A stretch of 64,000 nt of DNA. It comes from Mesorhizobium sp. CA14. GTDB taxonomy: Bacteria > Pseudomonadota > Alphaproteobacteria > Rhizobiales > Rhizobiaceae. The stretch is taken from the NCBI RefSeq assembly GCF_020165195.1, contig NZ_JAIUHR010000019.1, positions 49,387-113,386 of the forward strand, written 5' to 3'. A program made the translations under genes and the position numbers. The notes below the pieces were generated by a model. It did no database searches, had not been told where the DNA came from, and worked only from the letters and a program-made list of their open reading frames with translations. Positions 36,047 through 44,987 of this stretch are shown piece after piece. Each line of letters starts with the position of its first letter. Positions within the stretch are counted from its first letter, which is position 1.

Positions 36047-38959
36047 ATGAACATCAAGGCCGACTTCCCGACGCTCATCGAAGAGATCGACTACGGAACG
36101 CCGGAGTCGAAAGCGACGAAGCAGGTGACCCTGACCGTCGACGGGCAAAGCATCACCGTGCCGGAAGGCACCTCGATCATGCGCGCGGCGATGGAAGGCG
36201 GCGTCGAGATCCCGAAGCTCTGCGCCACCGACATGCTGGACTCCTTCGGCTCCTGCCGCGTCTGCCTGGTCGAGATCGAAGGGCGCGGCGGCACGCCGGC
36301 CTCCTGCACGACCCCGGTCGGCGAAGGCATGGTGGTACGCACGCAGTCCGAGCGGCTCGACGCCATCCGCCGCGGCGTCATGGAACTTTATGTCTCCGAC
36401 CATCCGACGGGCTGGAACGAGAAGGCCGGAACCGGCGCCAGCGAGTTCGACGCGGTGGCAAAGTCGGTCGGCCTGACAGAGAACCGTTACGGCGTCGAAG
36501 GCCGCAACCATGTCAAGCAAGAGGGCGGCGTCGCGCCCGGCCACGGCTCATTGGCCGTCGACTATATCGCCCGCGACGAATCCAATCCCTATTTCACCTA
36601 CGACCCGGCGCAGTGCATCGTCTGCTCGCGCTGCGTGCGCGCCTGCGAAGAGGTGCAGGGCACCTTCGCGCTGACGATCGAGGGCCGCGGCTTCGAATCG
36701 CGCATGGTCGCCGGCATGCATGAGGATTTCATCGCTTCCGAATGCGTCTCCTGCGGCGCCTGCGTGCAGGCCTGCCCGACGGACGCGCTGCGCGAGAAGA
36801 CCGTGCTCGAAAAGGGCATGCCGGAGCGCTCGGCCGTCACCACCTGCGCCTATTGCGGCGTCGGCTGCTCGTTCAAGGCCGAGGTGAAGGATCACGAGGT
36901 CATCCGCATGATGCCCTACAAGGACGGCAAGGCAAACCACGGCCATTCCTGCGTCAAGGGCCGTTTCGCCTATGGCTATGCCACGCACAAGGACCGCATC
37001 CTGTCGCCGATGATCCGCGAGAAGATTTCCGATCCGTGGCGCGAAGTGAGCTGGGAAGAGGCGATCGCCCATACGGCGAAGGAATTCCGCCGCATCCAGT
37101 ATCAGTATGGTCGCACCGCGATCGGCGGCATCACCTCCTCGCGCTGCACGAATGAGGAGACCTATCTCGTCCAGAAGCTGGTGCGCCAAGGCTTCCGCAA
37201 CAACAATGTCGACACCTGCGCGCGCGTCTGCCATTCGCCGACCGGCTACGGGCTCGGCCAGACCTACGGCACCTCGGCCGGCACGCAGGATTTCGATTCG
37301 GTAGAGTTCACCGATGTCGCCGTCATCATCGGCGCCAATCCGGCTTCGGCCCATCCCGTCTTCGCCTCGCGGCTGAAGAAGCGGCTGCGCCAGGGCGCCA
37401 AGCTGATCGTGATCGATCCGCGCCGCACCGAGATGGTCAAATCGGCGCATGTCGAGGCGGACTACCACCTGCCCTTGAAGCCCGGCACCAACGTGGCGGT
37501 GCTGACGGCGCTGGCGCATGTCATCGTTACCGAGGGCCTCTATAACGAAGCCTTCGTGCGCGAACGCTGCGACTGGGCCGAATTCCAGGATTGGGCGTCC
37601 TTCGTCGCCCTGCCGGAAAACAGCCCGGAGACCGTCGGCAAGCTGTCTGGCGTCGACCCGGAAGCTATCCGGGGCGCCGCGCGCCTCTATGCCAAGGGCG
37701 GCAACGGCGCGATCTATTACGGCCTCGGCGTGACCGAGCACAGCCAGGGCTCGACCACGGTGATCGCCATCGCCAATCTTGCCATGGCCACCGGCAATAT
37801 CGGCCGGCAGGGCGTCGGCGTGAACCCGCTGCGCGGGCAGAACAACGTGCAGGGCTCCTGCGACATGGGATCGTTCCCGCATGAATTGCCGGGCTACCGC
37901 CACATCTCGGGCGAAGCGGTGCGCGACATCTATGAGAGCCTGTGGGGCGTGAAGCTGGACGACGAGCCGGGCCTGCGCATCCCCAACATGCTGGACGCCG
38001 CCGTCGACGGTTCGTTCAAGGGCATCTACATCCAGGGCGAGGACATCCTGCAGTCCGATCCCGACACCAAGCATGTCGCCGGCGGCCTCGCCGCGATGGA
38101 ATGCGTGGTCGTGCACGACCTCTTCCTCAACGAGACGGCGAACTACGCGCACGTCTTCCTGCCGGGTTCGACCTTCCTCGAGAAGGACGGCACCTTCACC
38201 AATGCCGAGCGCCGCATCAACATGGTGCGCAAGGTCATTGAGCCGAAGGCGCGCTATGCCGACTGGGAAGCGACGCAGGAGCTTGCCCGCGCCATCGGGC
38301 TCGACTGGAACTATACCCATCCGTCGCAGATCATGGACGAGATCGCCCAGACGACGCCGAGCTTCGCCGGCGTCTCGTTCGAGCTGCTCGACCGCGTCGG
38401 CTCGGTGCAGTGGCCGTGCAACGAGAAGGCGCCGCTCGGCACGCCGATCATGCATGTCGACGGCTTCGTGCGCGGCAAGGGCAAGTTCATCCGCACCGAA
38501 TATGTGGCGACGGACGAGCGGACCGGTCCGCGCTATCCGCTGCTGCTCACCACCGGCCGTATCCTGTCGCAATACAATGTCGGCGCGCAGACAAGGCGCA
38601 CCGAAAACGTCGCATGGCATGCCGAGGACCGGCTGGAGATCCATCCGCACGACGCCGAAGTCCGCGGTGTGCACGATGGCGATTGGGTGCGGCTCGCAAG
38701 CCGTTCGGGCGAAACGACGCTGCGCGCGCTGATCACCGACCGCGTCTCGCCAGGCGTCGTCTACACGACCTTCCACCACCCCGACACACAGGCCAACGTG
38801 ATCACCACCGACTTCTCCGACTGGGCTACCAACTGTCCGGAATACAAGGTCACCGCCGTGCAGGTGGCGCCGTCCAACGGCCCGACCGACTGGCAGAAGG
38901 ATTATAACGAGCAGGCCAAGCAGAGCCGGCGCATCGCCCCGCTGGCGGCGGCGGAGTAG
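36047..38959 (+). CDS. fdsA: NAD-dependent formate dehydrogenase alpha subunit, Mo-containing
   Basis: Catalytic subunit of 970 residues that oxidises formate to CO2 at a molybdopterin guanine dinucleotide centre. The Mo ligand is Cys395 in DTCARVCHSPTG. The N-terminal [2Fe-2S] cysteines are 59, 70, 73 and 87. The NuoG-type His-Cys3 motif expected at about 119-132 keeps His119, but the three cysteine positions are Trp123, Lys126 and Ser132 with no length change. Later 4Fe-4S clusters are intact (CIVCSRCVRACEE, CVSCGACVQACP, CAYCGVGC). AGGAG-type site precedes the ATG. The complex is cytoplasmic. Confidence 0.95.
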   Translation: MNIKADFPTLIEEIDYGTPESKATKQVTLTVDGQSITVPEGTSIMRAAMEGGVEIPKLCATDMLDSFGSCRVCLVEIEGRGGTPASCTTPVGEGMVVRTQSERLDAIRRGVMELYVSDHPTGWNEKAGTGASEFDAVAKSVGLTENRYGVEGRNHVKQEGGVAPGHGSLAVDYIARDESNPYFTYDPAQCIVCSRCVRACEEVQGTFALTIEGRGFESRMVAGMHEDFIASECVSCGACVQACPTDALREKTVLEKGMPERSAVTTCAYCGVGCSFKAEVKDHEVIRMMPYKDGKANHGHSCVKGRFAYGYATHKDRILSPMIREKISDPWREVSWEEAIAHTAKEFRRIQYQYGRTAIGGITSSRCTNEETYLVQKLVRQGFRNNNVDTCARVCHSPTGYGLGQTYGTSAGTQDFDSVEFTDVAVIIGANPASAHPVFASRLKKRLRQGAKLIVIDPRRTEMVKSAHVEADYHLPLKPGTNVAVLTALAHVIVTEGLYNEAFVRERCDWAEFQDWASFVALPENSPETVGKLSGVDPEAIRGAARLYAKGGNGAIYYGLGVTEHSQGSTTVIAIANLAMATGNIGRQGVGVNPLRGQNNVQGSCDMGSFPHELPGYRHISGEAVRDIYESLWGVKLDDEPGLRIPNMLDAAVDGSFKGIYIQGEDILQSDPDTKHVAGGLAAMECVVVHDLFLNETANYAHVFLPGSTFLEKDGTFTNAERRINMVRKVIEPKARYADWEATQELARAIGLDWNYTHPSQIMDEIAQTTPSFAGVSFELLDRVGSVQWPCNEKAPLGTPIMHVDGFVRGKGKFIRTEYVATDERTGPRYPLLLTTGRILSQYNVGAQTRRTENVAWHAEDRLEIHPHDAEVRGVHDGDWVRLASRSGETTLRALITDRVSPGVVYTTFHHPDTQANVITTDFSDWATNCPEYKVTAVQVAPSNGPTDWQKDYNEQAKQSRRIAPLAAAE

Positions 38960-38962
38960 TTC

Positions 38963-39793
38963 TTGACCGCGCGGCGCAAAGCCACGACGCAAATTTCGCG
39001 GCTGGCGCATCGCGCCGGTGGCACTGCGGCCGCGAACCGCATGGTGCCGGAAGAGACGCCGGTGGCGTTCTCCTTTGCCGGCACCACGCATGCGGTGATG
39101 ATGGCGAGCCCCGCCGATTTCGAGGATTTCGCGCTCGGATTCTCGCTCACCGAAGGCATCATCGCCGACCCAAAAGAGATCGAGGCGATCGATGTCGAGG
39201 ATCTCGGTGCCGGCATCGATATCCAGATCAGGCTGAAAGACAAGGCCAACACGCGCTTCCAGGCGCGGCGGCGCAGGCTGGCCGGGCCGGTCGGCTGCGG
39301 CTTGTGCGGCATCGAATCCATCGAGGAGGCGATGCGCTCCGTCGACGCCGTCGGTGCGTCGCGACTCACACTTCAGTCGGAAGACATAACAAGCGCCGTC
39401 CGCCTGCTGTCGAAGCAGCAGCCGCTGCACGCTGAAACCGGCGCGGTGCACGCCGCAGGCTTTTACGTTCCCGGCAAAGGCATCGTGATGGCGCGCGAGG
39501 ATGTCGGCCGCCACAATGCGCTGGACAAGCTGGCCGGCGCGCTGGCCAAGGCCGGCATCGACGGCGCGAGCGGCGCCGTCGTGGTGACCTCGCGCGTCTC
39601 GGTGGAGATGGTGCAGAAGACCGCCGCCATCGGCGCCTCGATCATCATGGCGGTTTCGGCGCCGACCGCGCTCGCCATCCGCACGGCCGACGCCGCCGGC
39701 ATGACGCTGGTAGCGCTGGTGCGCGGGGACGATTTCGATATTTTCACCCACCCCGAACGGGTGACTTCTGGAGTTGCCAAGCATGTCGCATGA
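38963..39793 (+). CDS. fdhD: Formate dehydrogenase sulfurtransferase FdhD
   Basis: Protein of 276 residues that transfers sulfur to the molybdenum cofactor so that formate dehydrogenase becomes active. The essential CxxC is in VGCGLCGIES, and the MAREDVGRHNALDKL stretch matches the family. It probably starts at TTG 38963, four bases after fdsA, so expression depends on coupling. It overlaps fdsD by 11 bases. The placement within the fds operon supports the assignment. Confidence 0.95.
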   Translation: MTARRKATTQISRLAHRAGGTAAANRMVPEETPVAFSFAGTTHAVMMASPADFEDFALGFSLTEGIIADPKEIEAIDVEDLGAGIDIQIRLKDKANTRFQARRRRLAGPVGCGLCGIESIEEAMRSVDAVGASRLTLQSEDITSAVRLLSKQQPLHAETGAVHAAGFYVPGKGIVMAREDVGRHNALDKLAGALAKAGIDGASGAVVVTSRVSVEMVQKTAAIGASIIMAVSAPTALAIRTADAAGMTLVALVRGDDFDIFTHPERVTSGVAKHVA

Positions 39794-40094
39794 CGAAGAA
39801 CACGTCACCAGCACCGCGGAAAAGCTGGTGCGCATGGCCAACCAGATCGCCGCCTTCTTCCATTCGAAGCCGCGCGAGGAAGGCATTGCCGGCGTTGCCG
39901 AGCATATCAACAAGTTCTGGGAGCCCCGGATGCGGCGCCAGCTCTTCGAGATGCTCGACGCCGGCACCGAGAATTTCGATGACCTCGTGATCGCCGCCTC
40001 GGCCAAGATCAAGCGGCCGATCAGCCCTGCGGAGGCCGACATGAAGCTTGGGCTCACCGCCTTCCCGGCTGATATCGCCGCTTCGCGAAAATAG
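39783..40094 (+). CDS. fdsD: NAD-dependent formate dehydrogenase delta subunit
   Basis: Small accessory protein of 103 residues found in fds operons. It shows the family core EKLVRMANQIAAFFHSKPREEG and AEHINKFWEPRMRRQLFEML (in part). It is thought to assist assembly or stability of the complex. The ATG at 39783 lies inside the end of fdhD. Confidence 0.93.
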   Translation: MSHDEEHVTSTAEKLVRMANQIAAFFHSKPREEGIAGVAEHINKFWEPRMRRQLFEMLDAGTENFDDLVIAASAKIKRPISPAEADMKLGLTAFPADIAASRK

Positions 40095-40162
40095 CGTAGC
40101 GACCGGCGGCCTTATATTTCTTTCTGCTAAAATTTAAGCTGCCGTATCGGCGCGGCTCTGCT

Positions 40163-41758
40163 ATGGTCGACGATTGGAAATCGTCGGGCCGGGCGGAAGA
40201 ACTCGTGAGGCCGATCGAGACCAGATACGCCCGGAGCGGGGATGTGCGGATCGCCTATCAGGTGGTCGGCCAAGGATCGTTCGATCTGGTCTTCGTACCG
40301 GGTTTCATCTCCAATCTCGACCTGCACTGGGAAGACGAAGGCTACAGCCGGCTGCTGAAGCGGCTCTCGGCCTTCTCGCGGCTGATCCTGTTCGACAAAC
40401 GCGGCACCGGGCTCTCCGACCGTGTCGACACTCGCCACCTGCCCAGCCTCGAGACGCGCATGGACGACGTGCGCGCGGTGATGGATGCCGCCGGCAGCGG
40501 CCGGGCGGCGATCCTCGGCGCCTCGGAAGGCGCGCCGATGGCGATGCTGTTTGCCGCCACCTATCCGCAGCGGACGCGGGCCCTGGTGCTTTATGGCGGC
40601 TATGCGCATTTCCACAGATGGGTGATGCCGCCGGAGCGGCTGGAAGCTTTCATCGAGACGGCGGAAACGTCCTGGGGAACCGGTGCGACCCTGCCGAACT
40701 TCGCGCCCGGCCGGGTGGACGACACCCACTTCACCCAGTGGTGGGCCCGGTTCGAGCGGCTGTCGGCCAGCCCGACCGCCGCGGCAGCCCTTGCCCGCAT
40801 GAACGCCGATATCGACGTGCGCGACATGCTGGCGACGATCAGGGTGCCGACATTCCTGATCCATCGCCGCAACGACGCCCGCGTCGACCCTGACGCCAGC
40901 CGCTTCCTGGCCAGGAAGATCCCCGGCGCCCGGCTGGTCGAGATCTCGGGACGCGATCACCCGATCTGGACCGGCGACGTCGACCGCGTGGCCGACCTGA
41001 TCGAGGAATTCCTGACCGGGGAACCGGCAGTGGCCGATGTAGAGCGCGTGCTCGCCGCGCTGCTGGTCACGCGCATCTACGACACCGCGCGGCTCGGCGA
41101 TCGCTTGTGGAGCGAACGCAGCCTGCGCTTCCAGGAGAACTGGCGATTGCTGGTCGGCCGCCATGGCGGGCGCGTCGCCGGAACGCAAGGCGAACTGATG
41201 ATCTCGCGCTTCGACGGCCCGGCCCGGGCCATACGCTGCGCGGCGCTGCTGCGCGAGGCGGCCCAGGAGATCGGCGTGGCGAGCGCGCAAGGGGCGCATG
41301 TCGGCGAGATCGAGGTACGCGGACCGCCGGCGGGGCTGACGGCGCGTGTGACAATCCAGCTTGCCGCTCATGCCGAACGCGGCCACATCCTCTGCTCACG
41401 ACTGGTTGCAGACCTGGCCGCGGGTTCCGGGCTGCATTTCACCGATGCCGGGCGCATCAGCCTCGACGAGTTGGACGAGCCGCTGGCGCTGGTGCAGGTG
41501 TCGGCCGAACAGCATCTGGAGCCGGCCTGCCGTCCCAAGCCCAAGCCGGCCGAGCCGACGGCGCTGACGGCTCGCGAAAGCGAGGTGGTGAGCCTGATCG
41601 CCGACGGCAAGAGCAATGCGGCCATCGCGGCCGAACTCAGCCTCAGCGAGCACACGGTCAAGCGCCATGTCGCCAACATACTGCTCAAGCTCGATCTGCC
41701 GTCGCGTGCGGCGGCAGCGGCATTCTCGGCCAGACATGCTGGCCCGGACGGGCCATGA
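40163..41758 (+). CDS. Alpha/beta hydrolase - degenerate cyclase - LuxR fusion
   Basis: Three-domain protein of 531 residues. An alpha/beta hydrolase (about 20-285) has the nucleophile elbow GASEG with Ser121, and the base is probably His in SGRDHPIW. Residues about 300-440 match a class III adenylate/guanylate cyclase fold, but metal-binding aspartates are lost: the FTD position reads VTRI and the GDG position reads TQGE. The C-terminus is a LuxR HTH (LTARESEVVSLIADGKSN, VKRHVANILLKL). It probably senses a small ligand and controls genes. A fully active cyclase is unlikely. The next gene starts about 110 bases later. Confidence 0.85.
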   Translation: MVDDWKSSGRAEELVRPIETRYARSGDVRIAYQVVGQGSFDLVFVPGFISNLDLHWEDEGYSRLLKRLSAFSRLILFDKRGTGLSDRVDTRHLPSLETRMDDVRAVMDAAGSGRAAILGASEGAPMAMLFAATYPQRTRALVLYGGYAHFHRWVMPPERLEAFIETAETSWGTGATLPNFAPGRVDDTHFTQWWARFERLSASPTAAAALARMNADIDVRDMLATIRVPTFLIHRRNDARVDPDASRFLARKIPGARLVEISGRDHPIWTGDVDRVADLIEEFLTGEPAVADVERVLAALLVTRIYDTARLGDRLWSERSLRFQENWRLLVGRHGGRVAGTQGELMISRFDGPARAIRCAALLREAAQEIGVASAQGAHVGEIEVRGPPAGLTARVTIQLAAHAERGHILCSRLVADLAAGSGLHFTDAGRISLDELDEPLALVQVSAEQHLEPACRPKPKPAEPTALTARESEVVSLIADGKSNAAIAAELSLSEHTVKRHVANILLKLDLPSRAAAAAFSARHAGPDGP

Positions 41759-41866
41759 GAGCCATGGCGCTTTCGGGCGAAGCGGTCGAGGCGCCCTAAG
41801 AGGTATCAATTCTTCCCATGCAGGCCAGGCGATGCAACCACGAAGGCACTGCGAATGGAGGATGAA

Positions 41867-42340
41867 ATGATGAGACTGAATCTCAAGATCGGACTGCTGG
41901 CATTTGCCGCGGGCGCATTGCTGGCCATCACCCCGGCGGAGGCCGAAGACGCTTCGGCCACCGCCGCCTACAAGGACATCCAGGCCACGCTCGGCACGGT
42001 GCCGGACATGTTCAAGACCTTGCCCGACGTGGCGGTCGCCGGCGCCTGGGCCGAAATCAAAGGCGTGCAGCTCAATCCGAACACCGCTCTCAATGGCAAG
42101 ACCAAGGAGCTGATGGGGCTCGCGGTCGCCTCGCAGATCCCCTGCCAATACTGCATCTATTTCCACACGCTGGCGGCCAAGGCGAACGGCGCGAGCGACG
42201 AGGAGATCAAGGAAGCCATCGCGATGGCGGCGATCGTGCGCCCCTGGTCGACGATGCTCAACGGAAGCCAGGTCGATCTGGCGACCTTCAAGAAGCAGAC
42301 CGACAACCTGTTCGCGGCGGTCAAAGCCAAGTCGCAATGA
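41867..42340 (+). CDS. AhpD-like carboxymuconolactone-decarboxylase-family protein, exported
   Basis: Protein of about 157 residues with an N-terminal signal peptide (LKIGLLAFAAGALLAITPAEA, cut after AEA) and a CMD/AhpD core. The redox CxxC is in QIPCQYCIYFHTLA, with a following His, as in AhpD alkyl-hydroperoxidases. Export of this fold is unusual and predicts a periplasmic thiol-based role. GGAGG (41857-41861) serves the ATGs at 41867 and 41870. The next gene follows after 81 bases. Confidence 0.85.
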   Translation: MMRLNLKIGLLAFAAGALLAITPAEAEDASATAAYKDIQATLGTVPDMFKTLPDVAVAGAWAEIKGVQLNPNTALNGKTKELMGLAVASQIPCQYCIYFHTLAAKANGASDEEIKEAIAMAAIVRPWSTMLNGSQVDLATFKKQTDNLFAAVKAKSQ

Positions 42341-42421
42341 AACAATTCCTGCCCGGCACCAAGCGCCGGGCGGCACTTTCGCACATCAACCGCCCAAGAT
42401 GATGGGCACATGGAGGATGAC

Positions 42422-42784
42422 ATGCTGACCAAGACAGGAAACGTGGACGGCGCCGCGATCAAGAAGGCGATCGAGGGCCGTGACGGCAAGCTGCTATCGA
42501 GCTTCTACACCGACGATGCGCTGGTGCGCGTGATCGATCGCAACAATCCGCCGAGCAAGCCGCGCGAGATCCGCGGCCGCGCGGCGATCAGCACCTTCTG
42601 GGACGACATCTGCAGCCGTGCGATGACCCACAAGGTGGATACCACCGTCGCCGAGGGGGACAACCTCGCATTCATGCAGGCCTGCGCCTATCCGGACGGC
42701 ACGAAGGTGTACTGCGCGGCGATGGTGGAGCTGAAGAACGGGCGGATCGCGCGGCAGACCGTCGTGCAGGCCTGGGACGAATAA
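42422..42784 (+). CDS. SnoaL/NTF2-like protein
   Basis: Protein of 120 residues with the NTF2-like cone fold: an initial helix (GAAIKKAIEGRDGKLLSSFYTDDALVRV, in part), the IRGRAAISTFWDDI motif, and a final strand set ending GRIARQTVVQAWDE. SnoaL relatives act as cyclases, isomerases or ligand-binding proteins. The ATG at 42422 follows GGAGG. It shares strand and direction with the AhpD-like and ABM-like genes. Confidence 0.8.
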   Translation: MLTKTGNVDGAAIKKAIEGRDGKLLSSFYTDDALVRVIDRNNPPSKPREIRGRAAISTFWDDICSRAMTHKVDTTVAEGDNLAFMQACAYPDGTKVYCAAMVELKNGRIARQTVVQAWDE

Positions 42785-42813
42785 TTAACCGCAAGTCAGG
42801 GAGGAGAAAGAAC

Positions 42814-43128
42814 ATGTTCAGCGCCAGATGGCAGATCGACGCCAAGTTCGGTCACAAGCAGACCGCGCTTGAGCTGATGCGCAAATGGGAGCGTGAGATC
42901 GGCTCTCAGGTCGGGCTCGCCGACATGAAATTCCGGCTTATGACCGGTTCAATCGGCGCGCGAGAGGCGACGATCGAGGCCCATCACGAGGTCGAAAGCC
43001 TGGCCCAGTTGGAAGCGTTCTTCGCCAAGATCGCCAAGCTCGACGCGCATGCCAAATGGGGCAAGGAATTGGAGCCCTATGTGGTGTCGGGCACCAGCCA
43101 GTGGCAGATCTTTCGGATCGTGGAATAG
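42814..43128 (+). CDS. Conserved small protein, ABM/NIPSNAP-like fold
   Basis: Protein of 104 residues. The strand FSARWQIDAKFGH, helix KQTALELMRKWEREIGSQVG, strand RLMTGSIG and helix SLAQLEAFFAKIAKL suggest a ferredoxin-like alpha+beta barrel. I cannot assign a function. GGGAGGAGAA precedes the ATG. Its place after the SnoaL-like gene suggests cotranscription. Confidence 0.7.
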   Translation: MFSARWQIDAKFGHKQTALELMRKWEREIGSQVGLADMKFRLMTGSIGAREATIEAHHEVESLAQLEAFFAKIAKLDAHAKWGKELEPYVVSGTSQWQIFRIVE

Positions 43129-43462
43129 CTGCACAGTCGAAGAGCCGGGACTGAGAGGCCGCCGGCGAGCACGAAGGGGCGAGTGGCTGCGAGGAGTGTG
43201 GCCGCTCGTCATCATCGGATCGACAAAGCCAGGGACCGAGCATCTGAGCACGGCCAGGTCCCGGCGGCCTTGGCTGCCTTGTTCATGGCTCTCCCGGGCC
43301 ATGCCCCGCTGGTCCTTTCGGGCGAAGCGGCGCGCGCCGGATTGGTGCAACGTGCTGTTCCTGCATCATCCAACGCACCCGCCCGTCGAGGCGGCATAAC
43401 GAAGCAACAAATGCGTCGCGCCGACGCCGTATGGCAATGGGCGCAATCAAGGGAGCAAACCG
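43129..43462. other. 334-base gap with no convincing gene
   Basis: Several short open frames exist on both strands but none has a good ribosome site or a recognisable product. Stretches such as GGCCATGCCCCGCTGGTCC read like decayed coding sequence, which is only an impression. The last bases carry GGGAGC before the FAD oxidase start. Confidence 0.5.
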
Positions 43463-44869
43463 ATGACCGACGAAACCCATGCAAAACTGCGTGAAAGCCT
43501 GCGCGGGGAGGTGATCCTGCGTGACGATGCCGGGTATGACGAGGCCCGCAAGGTCTATAACGGCATGATCGAAAAGCGACCGCTGCTGATTGCGCGCTGC
43601 GCCGATGTCGCCGACGTGATCACCGCTGTGAAATATGCGCGCGACAACGACCTGCTGATCGCCGTGCGCGGCGGTGGGCACAACGGTGCCGGATTGGGGA
43701 TATGCGACAACGGGCTTGTCATCGACCTGTCGACGATGAAGGGTGTCCATGTCGATGCGAAAACGCGCACCGTGAGGGTCGCGCCCGGCTGCACGTCGGG
43801 CGACGTGGACCATGCCACCCATCCTTTCGGACTGGCTGTCCCGTCCGGGATCGTCTCGACCACGGGCGTTGCCGGCCTAACACTCGGCGGAGGGACGGGC
43901 TATCTCACGCGCAGATACGGTCTCACCATCGACAATCTGGTCGAAGCCGATCTGGTGCTGGCCGACGGCAGCGTGGTGACAACCAGCAAAGCCGAGAACC
44001 CCGACCTGTTCTGGGCGCTGCGCGGCGGCGGCGGGAATTTCGGCGTCGTGACCAGCTTCCTGTTCCAGGCCCATCCTGTGAACATGATCTTCGGCGGCCC
44101 GGTGTTCTGGGAGGCCAAGGATGCCCTGGCCGTGATGCAGACCTATCGCGACTACCTGCCGGAGGCGCCGGAAGATCTTGGCGCCTTTGTCGGCTTGAAA
44201 ACCGTTCCCTCGACCGATCCCTTCCCGCGCGAATATTGGGGCAAGCGCGCCTGCGCCATCATTTCCTGCTACAACGGCACCGAGGAGGATGGCCGCAAGG
44301 CCATGGCGCCGCTGCTCGACAATCTGCCGCCGCCGATCTTCAACTGGATGGGCGTCATGCCGTTCCCTGCCTTGCAGGCGTTGTTCGATCCGCTGCTTCC
44401 GAAAGGCCTGCAATGGTATTGGAAGGGCGATTTCGTCAAGTCGCTTCCCGATGAAGCCATCGCGACCCATATCGCGCAGGCCGCCGCGGCGCCGAGCGAA
44501 TTGTCGCTCATGCATCTTTACCCGATCGACGGCGCCGTTCGCCGCGTCGGCAAGAACGAGACGGCATGGAACGCGCGCGACGCAACCTGGTCAATGGTCA
44601 TCGCCGGCATCGATCCCGATCCAGCCAAGGCCTCCGACCTCACCAAATGGGCCAAGAATTACTGGGCGAGCATCCATCCCCATAATGGCGAAGGCGGCTA
44701 CGTGAATTTCATGATGGACGACGAAGGAGAAGCACGCGTGCGGGCGAGCTATGGCGCAAACTACGAGCGGCTGAGCCAGGTGAAGCGCACCTATGATCCC
44801 CTCAACGTCTTCCGGGTCAACCAGAACATCAAGCCCGCGACATCGGAGATCGGCAGGACGGCCGCTTAG
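43463..44869 (+). CDS. FAD-linked oxidase, berberine-bridge-enzyme-like
   Basis: Flavoprotein of 468 residues with an N-terminal PCMH-type FAD domain and a C-terminal BBE segment (PLNVFRVNQNIKP). The flavin-attaching His is in VRGGGHNGAG, so 8-alpha-histidyl FAD is likely; the second cysteine of bicovalent enzymes is not seen near GLTLGGGTGYLTRRYG. Related enzymes oxidise sugars, alkaloids or amines. It converges on the aminobutyraldehyde dehydrogenase gene; an amine-oxidase role in polyamine use is possible but unsupported. Confidence 0.87.
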   Translation: MTDETHAKLRESLRGEVILRDDAGYDEARKVYNGMIEKRPLLIARCADVADVITAVKYARDNDLLIAVRGGGHNGAGLGICDNGLVIDLSTMKGVHVDAKTRTVRVAPGCTSGDVDHATHPFGLAVPSGIVSTTGVAGLTLGGGTGYLTRRYGLTIDNLVEADLVLADGSVVTTSKAENPDLFWALRGGGGNFGVVTSFLFQAHPVNMIFGGPVFWEAKDALAVMQTYRDYLPEAPEDLGAFVGLKTVPSTDPFPREYWGKRACAIISCYNGTEEDGRKAMAPLLDNLPPPIFNWMGVMPFPALQALFDPLLPKGLQWYWKGDFVKSLPDEAIATHIAQAAAAPSELSLMHLYPIDGAVRRVGKNETAWNARDATWSMVIAGIDPDPAKASDLTKWAKNYWASIHPHNGEGGYVNFMMDDEGEARVRASYGANYERLSQVKRTYDPLNVFRVNQNIKPATSEIGRTAA

Positions 44870-44912
44870 TTTTTACGCTGCTTCCGCCGACACAGGGGAC
44901 CGTCGCGCCGGG

Positions 44913-44980
44913 GTCGGATTGCCTCCGAATTGCTCTTCGCAATCCGGCTGGCAATCCGACCTTCCCACAAGAGGAAGGTA
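44913..44980. repeat. Palindromic repeat between convergent genes
   Basis: GTCGGATTGCC (44913-44923) and GGCAATCCGAC (44950-44960) are perfect 11-base arms. They are followed by CTTCCCACAAGAGGAAG, itself a small hairpin and similar to the CTCCCCACAAGGAGGAG end of the repeat at 49591. It separates the FAD oxidase and aldehyde dehydrogenase genes and may end both transcripts. Confidence 0.7.
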
Positions 44981-44987
44981 AAGGCGC

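Noticed and set aside
36548..40057. A 1169-codon open frame on the minus strand across fdsA and fdhD.
   Set aside because: It is antisense to clearly identified genes and its composition (runs of Arg, Ala, Gly, His, Asp) is what high-GC coding DNA gives in the opposite frame. No family motif or ribosome site was found.
43183..43494. A 103-codon open frame before the FAD oxidase.
   Set aside because: It overlaps the oxidase start in another frame, lacks a good ribosome site and has the composition of a chance frame.
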